A DNA stretch of 64,000 nucleotides. Source: Paraburkholderia sp. IMGN_8. GTDB taxonomy: Bacteria > Pseudomonadota > Gammaproteobacteria > Burkholderiales > Burkholderiaceae. Shown piece by piece: positions 55,207 to 63,778 of this stretch; the first letter of the stretch is position 1; each line of letters begins with the position of its first letter. Below the pieces are notes generated by a model. That model had not been told where the DNA came from, did no database searches, and was given only the letters and a program-made list of their open reading frames with translations. The stretch covers positions 2,976,001 to 3,040,000 of the forward strand of contig NZ_CP150901.1 of assembly GCF_038050405.1 (NCBI RefSeq), in the 5' to 3' direction. The translations under genes were made by a program, and so were the position numbers.

Positions 55207-56097
55207 CTACACGGCGTCACGGCTGATCTCTTGCTCGACCCAAGCCAAAAACTTGGCCACGCGCGGCAAGTCCGCGTTCTGGGAAGGGTAAACGAGGTGA
55301 TGGGCGCCGACCTCGACCGCATACGCGCGATCGAAGACCGGTACGAGCGAACCTCGTTTGAGATGGACCGATGCGAGCATCGTGCTTTCGAGCGCGATGC
55401 CGTGTCCCAATGCCGCGGCCTCGAGCGACATGTACGAGCGATCGAATGCGAAATCGAATGCCTTACGCGACACCGGGACGCCGAACTTGCCGAACCATTG
55501 CTTCCACTGCACGAGAGGCGTCTCCGAGAAGATCAGGCGGCGCTCGAGCAGATCCTCGGGGGTACGCACCGGATGTCTTTCAAGGTATTCCTCCGACGCA
55601 AGTGGCGCGATGAACTCATTGCGTAGCGTTTTGATCTCGCCATCGGTCCAATGTGCGTAGCCATGCCGTACGTCGATGTCGTAGTAGCCAGAGGTGAACG
55701 ACACGTCCTCATACGAGCACGCGAGATTCAACTGAATGTCGCCGTTCGCTTCCTGGAACAAAGCCAGCCGCGGCAGCAGCCACATCAATCCAAAGCTGGG
55801 ACTCGAGTGAATGCGAAGAATCTCGACACCCGACTGGCTCGATGCGCGCTCCGTCGCGCGGCTCAGATCGGCGAGCGATCCGGTGACATCGGCCAGATAT
55901 TGCTGACCCGTCGGCGTCAGCACCAGGCCCCGCCCCAGTCTCGTGAACAAGGACCTTCCCACCATGGATTCGAGGTTGGCAATTTGGTGGCTGACCGCCG
56001 ATGGCGTTAACCCTAATTCGTCAGCCGCCCGATTGACGCTCTTTGTCCGGGCGACACTCTCGAACGCGACGATGGCTTTGAGTGGAGGGATGCGCAT
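55207..56097 (-). CDS. LysR-family regulator (GcvA-like)
   Basis: A 296-residue LysR regulator of the GcvA type: MRIPPLKAIVAFESVARTKS, then TPSAVSHQIANLESMVGRSL and the linker TRLGRGLVLTPTGQQYLADV, followed by the effector domain with EILRIHSSPSFGLMWLLPRL. GcvA-like regulators commonly control metabolic operons. It lies upstream of the SDR on the same strand with 189 bases between, so it probably regulates the SDR-MFS-transketolase genes. Confidence 0.92.
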   Translation of the reverse strand: MRIPPLKAIVAFESVARTKSVNRAADELGLTPSAVSHQIANLESMVGRSLFTRLGRGLVLTPTGQQYLADVTGSLADLSRATERASSQSGVEILRIHSSPSFGLMWLLPRLALFQEANGDIQLNLACSYEDVSFTSGYYDIDVRHGYAHWTDGEIKTLRNEFIAPLASEEYLERHPVRTPEDLLERRLIFSETPLVQWKQWFGKFGVPVSRKAFDFAFDRSYMSLEAAALGHGIALESTMLASVHLKRGSLVPVFDRAYAVEVGAHHLVYPSQNADLPRVAKFLAWVEQEISRDAV

Positions 56098-56271
56098 TGT
56101 TCCTGGGTGCAGAAGTTACGAGCCGTCCTGGATCAGGGTGTTCTGCTTCGCTACTGTCAGCGAGGTGGTTCCAGAAATGTCGCGTATCCGGGAGGTAAAG
56201 GCAAGCCGGGGTTCGGCCGATACGCAATCAGCTCACAGGGGCGCGAGACGGTGTGCGAATGCGAGGGCGAG

Positions 56272-56301
56272 CCCGACTACCGAACGCCTCCGGTAGTCGG
56301 G
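56272..56301. repeat. Strong hairpin between mocF and the LysR gene
   Basis: Perfect 11-base arms CCCGACTACCG and CGGTAGTCGGG enclose 8 bases. The stem is strong and stands 65 bases after the mocF stop. No T run follows on either strand, so it may be a processing or partial termination hairpin and not a classical terminator. Confidence 0.6.
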
Positions 56302-56365
56302 AAGTGGCAGACATGTGTCTGTTGGCGAAGCGCCACAAAACGAATCGGTGCGTACTCTCATTCCT

Positions 56366-57598
56366 TTACAGAAGTGACTTCAACTTGAAGTTCAAATCGG
56401 AGAGCGTTTCGGGTGCCGGTGTTGCGCCTCGATCGACCAGCATGCGTGCGAGTTTCATCTCTTTCACAAAACCGCTTACGGGCCCGAAACCACTCGCTCC
56501 AACGAGCCGACCGTTAGCATCCAGATTGAAGTGAATCTCCGCCGCACCGGGAAGTGCCCTGGTCACGCATTGCTCTCCAAGCACCGGCTCGCCAGCCACC
56601 TGTAGTTGATGATCGTATTGGTCGGACCAGAACCACGGAAGGTCCTGATACTTTTCCCGGGCGCCCAACATGTTGCGAGCTGCAATACGCGCTTGCGTCT
56701 CCGCGTTGTGCCATGTTTCTTGCCGGATCAGTTGACCTGAGAGGCGGCTAGGAAAGATGGCGACGTCACCCGCCGCGTAGATCCCAGGCGCCGACGTCTC
56801 GAGCTCAGCATTGACGACTACACCGCGTTGCACCTTAAGTCCGGCCTCTCGCGCCAACTCGTCCGCCGGATCAATGCCGATACCGATGATGACTGTGTCT
56901 GCTATCAACACGTCGCCATTTGCGAGCGAAACAGCCAACGCTCCTTCCGGGGTATGCTCGATCGTCGTCGGTGCCGTGTTGACGCGAACCTCGACGCCCT
57001 TGCTCTCATGCAATGCGTGCACCCGCGCGGCAATGGTTGCAGGCACTGCACGTCCAAGCAAACGCGGCGCGCCTTCGAGCACGCAAACATGGCAGCCACG
57101 CTGACGCGCCGAAGCCGCGACCTCGAGGCCGATAAATCCACCGCCAATTATCACCACGCGAGCATCAGGCACCAGCCTTGGTTCGATCGCTGCCGCATCG
57201 TCGAGTGTGCGCAGGGTCGATACACCATCGAGACCGGCACCCGGGATCGCGAGACGTCGGACGTGACCTCCCGTGGCAAGCAGCAACGCCTCGTAGGGAA
57301 TGGTCCTGCCATCCACAAGCTGAATTTCGCGGGTATCCGGCGCGATTGCTTTCACCGTAGCGACGATGTGTTCGACGTTGTCCTGCTGCCATGCGTCGCG
57401 TGTTCGTAGCTGACATTGCGCCGGCTCCCGCTCGCCCGTCAGCAATCCCTTCGACAGGGGCGGCCGCTCGTACGGCAAGTGTGGCTCGGCGCCGATGAGC
57501 GCGATGACGCCCCGCCAGCCGGATTCGCGCAGCGTCTGGGCAGCGCGGCCACCGACGTGACCCGCGCCGACGATCGCCATGACACGAACAGTTGTCAT
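56366..57598 (-). CDS. mocF: Ferredoxin reductase, MocF-like
   Basis: A 410-residue FAD/NAD(P)H ferredoxin reductase. It has two dinucleotide folds: VMAIVGAGHVGGRAAQTLRE at the start and VVIIGGGFIGLEVAASARQR in the middle, the FAD-site ALLLATGGHVRRLAIPGAGL and the late APGIYAAGDVAIFPSRLSG. The class is that of reductases for Rieske ferredoxins in oxygenase systems. It follows the MocE gene by 4 bases and carries electrons from NAD(P)H to it. Being the only reductase in the locus, it may serve both ferredoxins. Confidence 0.92.
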   Translation of the reverse strand: MTTVRVMAIVGAGHVGGRAAQTLRESGWRGVIALIGAEPHLPYERPPLSKGLLTGEREPAQCQLRTRDAWQQDNVEHIVATVKAIAPDTREIQLVDGRTIPYEALLLATGGHVRRLAIPGAGLDGVSTLRTLDDAAAIEPRLVPDARVVIIGGGFIGLEVAASARQRGCHVCVLEGAPRLLGRAVPATIAARVHALHESKGVEVRVNTAPTTIEHTPEGALAVSLANGDVLIADTVIIGIGIDPADELAREAGLKVQRGVVVNAELETSAPGIYAAGDVAIFPSRLSGQLIRQETWHNAETQARIAARNMLGAREKYQDLPWFWSDQYDHQLQVAGEPVLGEQCVTRALPGAAEIHFNLDANGRLVGASGFGPVSGFVKEMKLARMLVDRGATPAPETLSDLNFKLKSLL

Positions 57599-57602
57599 CG
57601 CG

Positions 57603-57911
57603 TCAGACCTCGATCAGGATGCGGCCGGCTTCGATCTTCGCCGGGTAGGTCTTGAGCTTTTCGCACACGGGTGCGCAAAGCGGGCGGCCATCACGGATGT
57701 CAAAGCGGCCATTGTGCTTCGGACATTCGATCACATGGTCCATCACGAGCCCATCGCTCAGGTGCACATGTTCGTGCGTGCACAATCCGTCGCTCGCATA
57801 GACGTTATCGTTGACGCGATAAATTGCGTAGGTATGTCCCGCGTGATCGAAACGCATCACGTCTTCGTCTTCGATATCGCCCAGCGCGGCAGCTTCGACC
57901 CATTGTGACAT
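57603..57911 (-). CDS. mocE: Rieske ferredoxin, MocE-like
   Basis: A 102-residue Rieske [2Fe-2S] ferredoxin. The cluster ligands are C44 and H46 in DGLCTHEHVH and C63 and H66 in IECPKHNGRF. The opening MSQWVEAAALGDIEDEDVMR and the tail CEKLKTYPAKIEAGRILIEV match the rhizopine-catabolism protein MocE as I recall it. It passes electrons from the MocF reductase to the MocD oxygenase. A paralogue lies at 63440-63763. Confidence 0.93.
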   Translation of the reverse strand: MSQWVEAAALGDIEDEDVMRFDHAGHTYAIYRVNDNVYASDGLCTHEHVHLSDGLVMDHVIECPKHNGRFDIRDGRPLCAPVCEKLKTYPAKIEAGRILIEV

Positions 57912-57944
57912 GGCGGTCGTCTCCAGGTTTTGTATTGATTTCTC

Positions 57945-59027
57945 TCAGGCCTGCTTGACGGCTGGAACCGGACGCACGATGTGGTACGACGGATCGCGCG
58001 TCTGTCGTACGAGTGCCGGAATGATCTCAGCGTAGGCGGCAAGGCTGCTGCGATACGGCGGCGGCATATCACCCTTCACCGTATCGTGTAGCTGCGGCAA
58101 TGCATGGAACGGAACCATCGGGAACATGTGATGCTCGGCGTGGTAATTCATGTTCCAGTACAGGAACCGGAAAACCGGATTCATCAAAACGGTACGGCAG
58201 TTCTGACGGTGGTCCAACACGTTTTCCGGCATCCCCGCATGCTGGGTAAGACCAAAGTACAGGTAGAGCCAGCCCCCGTACAGGCTCGGAAGTCCAATAT
58301 AGAGGAGCGGCAGGATCGTGCGGAAGTAGACGCTTGCACCAATCACTACGACGTAAATGGCCAGAGAGATTCGGGCCTCACGGAACACTTTCGGCCATTC
58401 CGACGCCGGCACGAAAGTCCGGTCTTCCTCATTGATCCGGCCAAACGCCGCAGCAATCATCTTTGGCAGTTCATTCCACACGTGCTTTAGCGCGAAGATA
58501 CTCAGTGCCAGGCCCAGCCAATCGGTTGGCCGTGGCGCTGCGATCTCGGGATCACGTCCGACCACGAGGGTGTCCGTGTGATGACGGGCGTGACTCCAAC
58601 GCCATACCGTCGCACGACGGAACACCTGAAACGACGCCGCCTGATACAGCGCGTTATTCATCCAGCGCGTCTTGAATGCCGTTCCATGCCCCGATTCATG
58701 CCAGCGCGAATCGGCCGGGCTGCAGTAGAGTGTGCCGTAGAGAAAAAAGGCTGGAATCGCCCACAGCGAGTGGGCGTGCCAGGCGAACCCGGCAAGCACG
58801 CCGCTGCCAATTATGGCCGCGTACCAGATGAGCGTGTCGCGAATCGCGCGGGCATCACTGCGCTGCATCAACTGCTTCATCACCGGGCGGGGTACCGAAC
58901 ATTTGTACCACTGCGCATTGACTAGACCGGCAGCCTGCGCGCGCTCACCCGCTCCGCCGACAAGCCGATACTCCTCGTGTCGTGCGGACGAGGAAGCTTC
59001 GCGCGCACGGTCGGTCATGTTTGCCAC
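57945..59027 (-). CDS. mocD: Desaturase-family diiron oxygenase, MocD-like
   Basis: A 360-residue membrane enzyme of the fatty-acid-desaturase fold, like the rhizopine-degradation protein MocD. All His boxes are present: HESGH at 110-114, HARHH at 146-150, a His at 263 in TQHAG and HAEHH at 296-300. They hold two irons that activate oxygen. Two helix pairs (about 62-100 and 222-262) cross the membrane. A GTG start at 59027 is preferred because GGAGA lies just upstream; an ATG follows three codons later. With MocE and MocF it should hydroxylate a methyl group, leading to demethylation. Confidence 0.92.
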   Translation of the reverse strand: MANMTDRAREASSSARHEEYRLVGGAGERAQAAGLVNAQWYKCSVPRPVMKQLMQRSDARAIRDTLIWYAAIIGSGVLAGFAWHAHSLWAIPAFFLYGTLYCSPADSRWHESGHGTAFKTRWMNNALYQAASFQVFRRATVWRWSHARHHTDTLVVGRDPEIAAPRPTDWLGLALSIFALKHVWNELPKMIAAAFGRINEEDRTFVPASEWPKVFREARISLAIYVVVIGASVYFRTILPLLYIGLPSLYGGWLYLYFGLTQHAGMPENVLDHRQNCRTVLMNPVFRFLYWNMNYHAEHHMFPMVPFHALPQLHDTVKGDMPPPYRSSLAAYAEIIPALVRQTRDPSYHIVRPVPAVKQA

Positions 59028-59047
59028 GTCTGTCTCCGTTATGTCCT

Positions 59048-59066
59048 TCTCTGCATGATGCAGAGA
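59048..59066. promoter_or_regulatory. Palindrome near the mocD start
   Basis: Perfect 9-base arms TCTCTGCAT and ATGCAGAGA with one G between lie 21 bases upstream of the mocD start. It is a likely regulator site in the mocD-lacI divergent region, either for the LacI protein or for a second regulator, since it differs from the other palindrome there. Confidence 0.55.
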
Positions 59067-59111
59067 GTCTATGAATCAAAAATAAGCCCTATTCGTGCAT
59101 CGCTCAACGGA

Positions 59112-59137
59112 AAGGTTGACGATTTATCGTCAACCTT
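59112..59137. promoter_or_regulatory. Probable LacI operator
   Basis: Perfect 12-base arms AAGGTTGACGAT and ATCGTCAACCTT with TT between lie about 50 bases before the lacI-type start. The length and symmetry fit a LacI-family operator and suggest autoregulation and control of mocDEF. Confidence 0.65.
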
Positions 59138-59188
59138 CTAGCGTAGGAAAACGGCGATGAAAATAATGAACAGCACAAGGAGACAAGC

Positions 59189-60250
59189 GTGGCAAATAGC
59201 GCAGCACCCCCTCGGCGTAAGCGCTCTGCGCGGTTCATCGAGATCGCACAACTTGCCGGCGTCAGTCCGTCTACCGTTGACCGTGTCCTGAACGAGCGCG
59301 GCAGCGTATCGGATGCAGCACGCAAGCGCGTCGTGGCGGCCGCTCGGGAGTTGGCCGTGCCGCGCCTGTTGCCTGAGACCCGTCACGGACTTATCCATGT
59401 CGACGTGCTGCTGCCCGACAGCGAGGCGCCGTTCTTCAGCCGTCTGAATCAGGCGCTGCAACGCGCCATGCAGATGCTGGATCGCCGCGTTGTCGTGCAT
59501 CGCATGGTACTGTCGGCCGCCGACGACGACGTGATCACGAAGGCGATCGGCCCGTCCCGTCGTCAACGCGCGGCGCTCATCATCACGACGCACGATACGA
59601 CGCCGGTGCGCGACGCACTCAGATCGGCGATCGCGCGCGGGGAACAGGTGGTCACCATGGTCACGGACATTCCCGATACCGGAAGACTTCACTACGCCGG
59701 CATCGACAACGTGTGCGCGGGCCGCACCGCCGGCTATTACATCGGTCGGCTGGCGAGGCAACCGGGCCGGGTGTTGCTGCTGTGCGGCCGTATGGACTAC
59801 CGGGCGCATCTCGATCGCATTGGTGGCTGCCGTGCGCAGATCGACGAAGCATTCGCGCATCTGACATGTCAATATGAGCCGATCGAGACGCAGGACGAGG
59901 ACGACCGCTGCTATTACGCCGTGGCTAAAGCGCTCGAGCGAGGCGGTCTCAGCGCGATCTACAACAGCGGCTACGGCTCGGCGGGTGTCGAAGCGGCGTT
60001 GCGCAAGTTCGGCGCGGCAAATAAGGTGGTGTGGGTCGGCCATGAAATGCTCGATCTGCATCGCGATTTCATCAAGGCGGGCAGCATGGATATCGCGATT
60101 GACCAGGATCCGGACGGACAGGTCATCGCGGCATTGCAGCATGCCCTCTATGCGTGCGGTATCGTCGATACGGCACCCCGGGCCGAACCGGTCGAGTTTC
60201 GCGTGTTCTGCTCGGCCAACGTCAGACACAGTCCTTACCTCAGCGAATGA
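59189..60250 (+). CDS. LacI-family transcriptional regulator
   Basis: A 353-residue LacI regulator. The helix-turn-helix (16-40) is FIEIAQLAGVSPSTVDRVLN, followed by the hinge RVVAAARELAV. The periplasmic-binding-protein-like effector domain covers 60-345 with ALIITTHDTTPVRDALRSAI and LHYAGIDNVCAGRTAGYYIG. The GTG start is chosen because AAGGAGA lies before it. It is divergent from the mocDEF genes and convergent with the formaldehyde dehydrogenase gene. It should sense a sugar or cyclitol linked to the pathway, and palindromes lie in its upstream region. Confidence 0.92.
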   Translation: MANSAAPPRRKRSARFIEIAQLAGVSPSTVDRVLNERGSVSDAARKRVVAAARELAVPRLLPETRHGLIHVDVLLPDSEAPFFSRLNQALQRAMQMLDRRVVVHRMVLSAADDDVITKAIGPSRRQRAALIITTHDTTPVRDALRSAIARGEQVVTMVTDIPDTGRLHYAGIDNVCAGRTAGYYIGRLARQPGRVLLLCGRMDYRAHLDRIGGCRAQIDEAFAHLTCQYEPIETQDEDDRCYYAVAKALERGGLSAIYNSGYGSAGVEAALRKFGAANKVVWVGHEMLDLHRDFIKAGSMDIAIDQDPDGQVIAALQHALYACGIVDTAPRAEPVEFRVFCSANVRHSPYLSE

Positions 60251-60291
60251 ACAATGAAGCGGGGCGCCATTTCGAGAGTGACCGCCTTCGC

Positions 60292-61398
60292 CTAGTAAAG
60301 AACGACCGAGCGGATCGACTCACCCTTCTTCATCAGGTCGAAGCCTTCGTTGATGCGCTCGAGCGGCAGATGGTGCGTGATCAGGTCGTCGATATTGATC
60401 TTGCCTTCCATGTACCAGTCGACGATCTTCGGCACATCCGTGCGGCCGCGTGCGCCGCCGAACGCCGAGCCCTTCCACTCACGGCCCGTCACCAGCTGGA
60501 ACGGACGCGTGCTGATCTCTTCGCCCGCCGCCGCGACGCCGATGATGAACGACTGACCCCAGCCCTTGTGCGTGCATTCCAGTGCCTGACGCATCACCTT
60601 CGTGTTGCCGATGCATTCGAACGAATAGTCCGCGCCACCGTCGGTGAGTTGCACGATATGGTCGACCACATTCTCGACTTCGTTCGGGTTGACGAAGTGG
60701 GTCATGCCGAATTTCTTCGCCAGCTCAATGCGGCCCGGGTTGATATCGACGCCGATGATCTTGTCCGCACCAACCATCTTCGCGCCCTGAATCACATTCA
60801 GGCCGATGCCGCCGAGACCGAACACCACCACGTTCGCGCCCGCCTCGACCTTCGCCGAATACACCACAGCGCCGACACCCGTCGTCACGCCGCAGCCGAT
60901 GTAGCAGATCTTGTCGAACGGCGCGTCTTCGCGCACCTTCGCGACCGCGATTTCCGGCACCACGATGTAGTTCGAAAACGTGGACGTGCCCATGTAGTGA
61001 AACAGCGGCTTGCCGTCCAGCGAGAAGCGCGACGTGGCATCGGGCATCAGGCCCTTGCCTTGCGTCGAACGGATCGCCTGGCAAAGATTGGTCTTGCGCG
61101 ACAGACAGAATTTGCACTGACGGCATTCCGGCGTGTAAAGCGGAATGACGTGATCGCCCTTCTTCAACGTGCCGACACCTGGACCCACGTCGACGATCAC
61201 GCCAGCACCTTCATGGCCGAGAATCGCCGGGAAGATGCCTTCCGGGTCTGCGCCCGACAACGTGTAGTAGTCGGTGTGGCAGATTCCTGTCGCTTTCACT
61301 TCAATCAGCACTTCACCGGCGCGCGGACCTTCCAGATCGACTTCTTCAATCGTCAGCGGTGCACCTGCTTTCCATGCGATGGCTGCTTTGGTTTTCAT
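60292..61398 (-). CDS. frmA: S-(hydroxymethyl)glutathione dehydrogenase
   Basis: A 368-residue class III alcohol dehydrogenase that oxidises the adduct of formaldehyde and glutathione with NAD. The catalytic zinc ligands C40 and H62 with E63 (ILGHEGAG), the structural zinc set C92, C95, C98 and C106 and the coenzyme turn [20 protein letters not shown] are present. The ATG at 61398 is the family start [20 protein letters not shown]. It lies 26 bases after the isomerase gene in the same transcript. In this setting it removes formaldehyde made by oxidative demethylation. Confidence 0.95.
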   Translation of the reverse strand: MKTKAAIAWKAGAPLTIEEVDLEGPRAGEVLIEVKATGICHTDYYTLSGADPEGIFPAILGHEGAGVIVDVGPGVGTLKKGDHVIPLYTPECRQCKFCLSRKTNLCQAIRSTQGKGLMPDATSRFSLDGKPLFHYMGTSTFSNYIVVPEIAVAKVREDAPFDKICYIGCGVTTGVGAVVYSAKVEAGANVVVFGLGGIGLNVIQGAKMVGADKIIGVDINPGRIELAKKFGMTHFVNPNEVENVVDHIVQLTDGGADYSFECIGNTKVMRQALECTHKGWGQSFIIGVAAAGEEISTRPFQLVTGREWKGSAFGGARGRTDVPKIVDWYMEGKINIDDLITHHLPLERINEGFDLMKKGESIRSVVLY

Positions 61399-61424
61399 AC
61401 TGCCGTCCTCTGCTGAAGCGGTTG

Positions 61425-62294
61425 TTATTCGGGAATTGCGCTGCCCGTGAGCGTTGCAGCGAGCTGCAATTCTTCCCATACCTCGCGTATCCAGTCGCGC
61501 AGCAGCAGTGACTCTGCCCACCGGTCGGTCGTGTCGTTGCCATCGCGCCCGATAATCGCGTACGGTTTGGGGCCGAGCTCACAGGTGAACGCCAGCGTGT
61601 CGTCAGGACCCGCTCGCCGGCGCCACGATGCAAAGCCATAGCGCCACCAGTCGAGAAACAGGTCGACCCACATCCGATGCGGTTCGAACGACAGCTCGAT
61701 CTGCACCTGCTCACGGCTCGCGACGCGTCCGTGAAATGCCCATGAGTGGTCGAGGATGCGGTGCATCAGCGCGTGGTTTTCGTCGGACACGGGCCATGCA
61801 AATTCACGCCCCACGAGGTAATGCGAAATGTCACCCAGCAACTTAAGATCGGGCCGCGCGTCGAGCAGATCGAGCGTGAAATGCAGGTCCGTGGTCATCC
61901 GGTCGCGGTGCGTTTCAATGTAGACCGGGAAGTTGACCTGTTCCGCCAGCCGCTGCCACCCATCGAGCAGTGTCACGCATTCTGCGACTGTGCGAGGACG
62001 CACGTCGGGCTGCAGATCAATGTGGTGGACCCCAAACTCAGCGGCATTTTCGAGCACAGGCTGCAAGTCGTCCACCGTCCGTGGGAAGCACTGGCCTTCT
62101 GCATGCAGTCCATGCGGCCCGCGCAACTGCGCCAGCCGCTGAACAGACGCCCGGTCGGTATAGTGCGCACTCACGCCATCGAAGCCCGCATCGGCAATCA
62201 TCCGCAGGTTCTCTTCAAGCGTGCGTTCGCAGCCGTCGGTATGGCGACGCTCCATCGCCCACACTGACTGAAACACCAGCAGGCGTTGACTCAT
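61425..62294 (-). CDS. Sugar phosphate isomerase/epimerase family protein
   Basis: A 289-residue TIM-barrel protein of the AP-endonuclease-2 fold, as in sugar isomerases, IolE and MocC. Visible strands and metal-site residues are [60 protein letters not shown] (Glu and His) and [20 protein letters not shown] (Asp and His), with later [14 protein letters not shown]. It probably isomerises or dehydrates a ketose, inosose or similar compound. It starts 26 bases after the binding-protein gene. It resembles MocC in role and context but I cannot confirm that name. Confidence 0.85.
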   Translation of the reverse strand: MSQRLLVFQSVWAMERRHTDGCERTLEENLRMIADAGFDGVSAHYTDRASVQRLAQLRGPHGLHAEGQCFPRTVDDLQPVLENAAEFGVHHIDLQPDVRPRTVAECVTLLDGWQRLAEQVNFPVYIETHRDRMTTDLHFTLDLLDARPDLKLLGDISHYLVGREFAWPVSDENHALMHRILDHSWAFHGRVASREQVQIELSFEPHRMWVDLFLDWWRYGFASWRRRAGPDDTLAFTCELGPKPYAIIGRDGNDTTDRWAESLLLRDWIREVWEELQLAATLTGSAIPE

Positions 62295-62320
62295 TGGACC
62301 TCCTCGGCAAGCAACTGGGC

Positions 62321-63355
62321 TTAACGGTAGCTGCCAGCCAGCGCCGACACCTTCTCAATGTTCTGCGGCGTAATGAAGCCCGGTCCCGAGCTGATATTGC
62401 GCGCCTCGTAGACCGGCTTGAGTCCATAAGACTCCAGGCGCTTCATGAACTTCGGATCCTTTTCCAGCTCCGTGCGGGCGGCTACGACATCCGTGTTGTG
62501 ATTCTTGTGCATGATCGCCAGCATTGCGATGGGAATGTAGCCCTGCAGATAGGGTTGCTGATCGGTGCAGAATTTGATGGTGCCGTCCTTGATCGCCTTG
62601 GCAACGTCAGGATCAATGTCGAACGTCGCAAACCAGATCTTGCCGGCGAGCCCCATTTTGGTCACCGCACGAATGGTGGGGTCGGCGGACGTCGGTCCCA
62701 GCGTCAACACGGCCTGCGTATCCGGGTGAGCACGCAAATAGGCACTCACTTTGGCTTCGATACCGGTTGGATCGGTGCCGACATCAAGCGAAGATGCCTT
62801 CGTGTCCGCACCGATGGCTTCTCCGAATCCGCGGCAGCGCTCGAACGAGAGCGGATTAGTCGCATAGTGGTTCACACACAGAAACGTCTTGATGCCGGCC
62901 GCCTTCGCACGCAGCCCCGCTTCCTTGCCTGCCAGGTATTCCGGCTGACCCACATGCATGATGGCGCCGAGGTCGGCACTCTGCTGCTCCGTACCGGTAT
63001 TGGAGGTAATGAACGGAATATTCTTCGCCTTCAGCTTCGTGACGGCCCCTTTGAGAAGGTCGTAGTCGGCAATCGTCAACACCACGCCATCGTAGTTGCG
63101 TGCGGCCGCCTGGTTGACCAGTTGCACCATGTCGGCGATGTCCCCGTTTGGCGGATTCCGGTAGTCGGTCTGTACGTTGAAATCCTGATCGGCCTGTCTG
63201 ATGCCATTCTTGACCGTGTTCCACCACGCATCCGAATCCGGCGCGTGCGTGATGAAATCAAAATGAGCGACGGGGTCCGCGAAAGCACCGGTACATAGTC
63301 CCAGGCTCAACACTGTGGCGGTCAGGCAAAACGCCTTCCCTATGGTGGATTGCAT
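62321..63355 (-). CDS. Sugar ABC transporter substrate-binding protein, MocB-like
   Basis: A 344-residue periplasmic binding protein of the ribose/inositol type. The signal peptide ends near residue 26 (GLCTGAFADP). The domain begins HFDFITHAPDSDAWWNTVKN and shows VQLVNQAAARNYDGVVLTIA, NIPFITSNTGTEQQSADLGA and GKIWFATFDIDPDVAKAIKD, normal for Peripla_BP_4. In the rhizopine system MocB plays this part. No matching permease or ATPase gene lies in the window; the rest of the ABC transporter must lie beyond 64,000 or elsewhere. Confidence 0.93.
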   Translation of the reverse strand: MQSTIGKAFCLTATVLSLGLCTGAFADPVAHFDFITHAPDSDAWWNTVKNGIRQADQDFNVQTDYRNPPNGDIADMVQLVNQAAARNYDGVVLTIADYDLLKGAVTKLKAKNIPFITSNTGTEQQSADLGAIMHVGQPEYLAGKEAGLRAKAAGIKTFLCVNHYATNPLSFERCRGFGEAIGADTKASSLDVGTDPTGIEAKVSAYLRAHPDTQAVLTLGPTSADPTIRAVTKMGLAGKIWFATFDIDPDVAKAIKDGTIKFCTDQQPYLQGYIPIAMLAIMHKNHNTDVVAARTELEKDPKFMKRLESYGLKPVYEARNISSGPGFITPQNIEKVSALAGSYR

Positions 63356-63439
63356 AGCTGTCTCCGTAAATATCGTTCTGTTGGCCGGTATGACGACACG
63401 GGCCAGGTGGAGCCGCGCCTCTCAATCGAGGCGCGGCAG

Positions 63440-63763
63440 TCAATCGCTTGCTAACCCGATGAAGACCTTGTTGTCCTCGATCTTCACTGGATGAGTAAGC
63501 AGATTCACGCAAACGGGCGCACCTTTCGCCGCGCCCGACGGAATGTGAAAACGGCCCATGTGCATCGGACATTCGATGATCTCGCCGAACACAAGACCTT
63601 CAGTGAGGCGCGCCGTCTCGTGGGTACAGAGACCGGCGGTTGCGTAAAAGCCGCTCGACGTGTGATAGATCGCATACAGCTTGTCGCCGTGACGAAACTC
63701 GATGACGTCCTCTTCGTCGATGTCATCACACGCGCAGACCTGATGCCATTGCAGGATATTCAT
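63440..63763 (-). CDS. mocE: Second Rieske ferredoxin, MocE-like
   Basis: A 107-residue Rieske ferredoxin and paralogue of the one at 57603-57911. Ligands are C46 and H48 in GLCTHETARL and C65 and H68 in IECPMHMGRF. The family opening (QVCACDDIDEEDVIEF) and the tail PVKIEDNKVFIGLA are clear. The two paralogues share about half their residues by eye, so the duplication is old. It starts 15 bases after the second MocD gene and probably serves it. Confidence 0.92.
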   Translation of the reverse strand: MNILQWHQVCACDDIDEEDVIEFRHGDKLYAIYHTSSGFYATAGLCTHETARLTEGLVFGEIIECPMHMGRFHIPSGAAKGAPVCVNLLTHPVKIEDNKVFIGLASD

Positions 63764-63778
63764 TGCATCTGTCCCCGG

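Noticed and set aside
60154..61416. Plus-strand frame of 420 codons
   Set aside because: Antisense to the formaldehyde dehydrogenase gene, whose zinc ligands and start are clear.
61970..63298. Plus-strand frame of 442 codons
   Set aside because: Antisense to the binding-protein and isomerase genes; no recognisable features.
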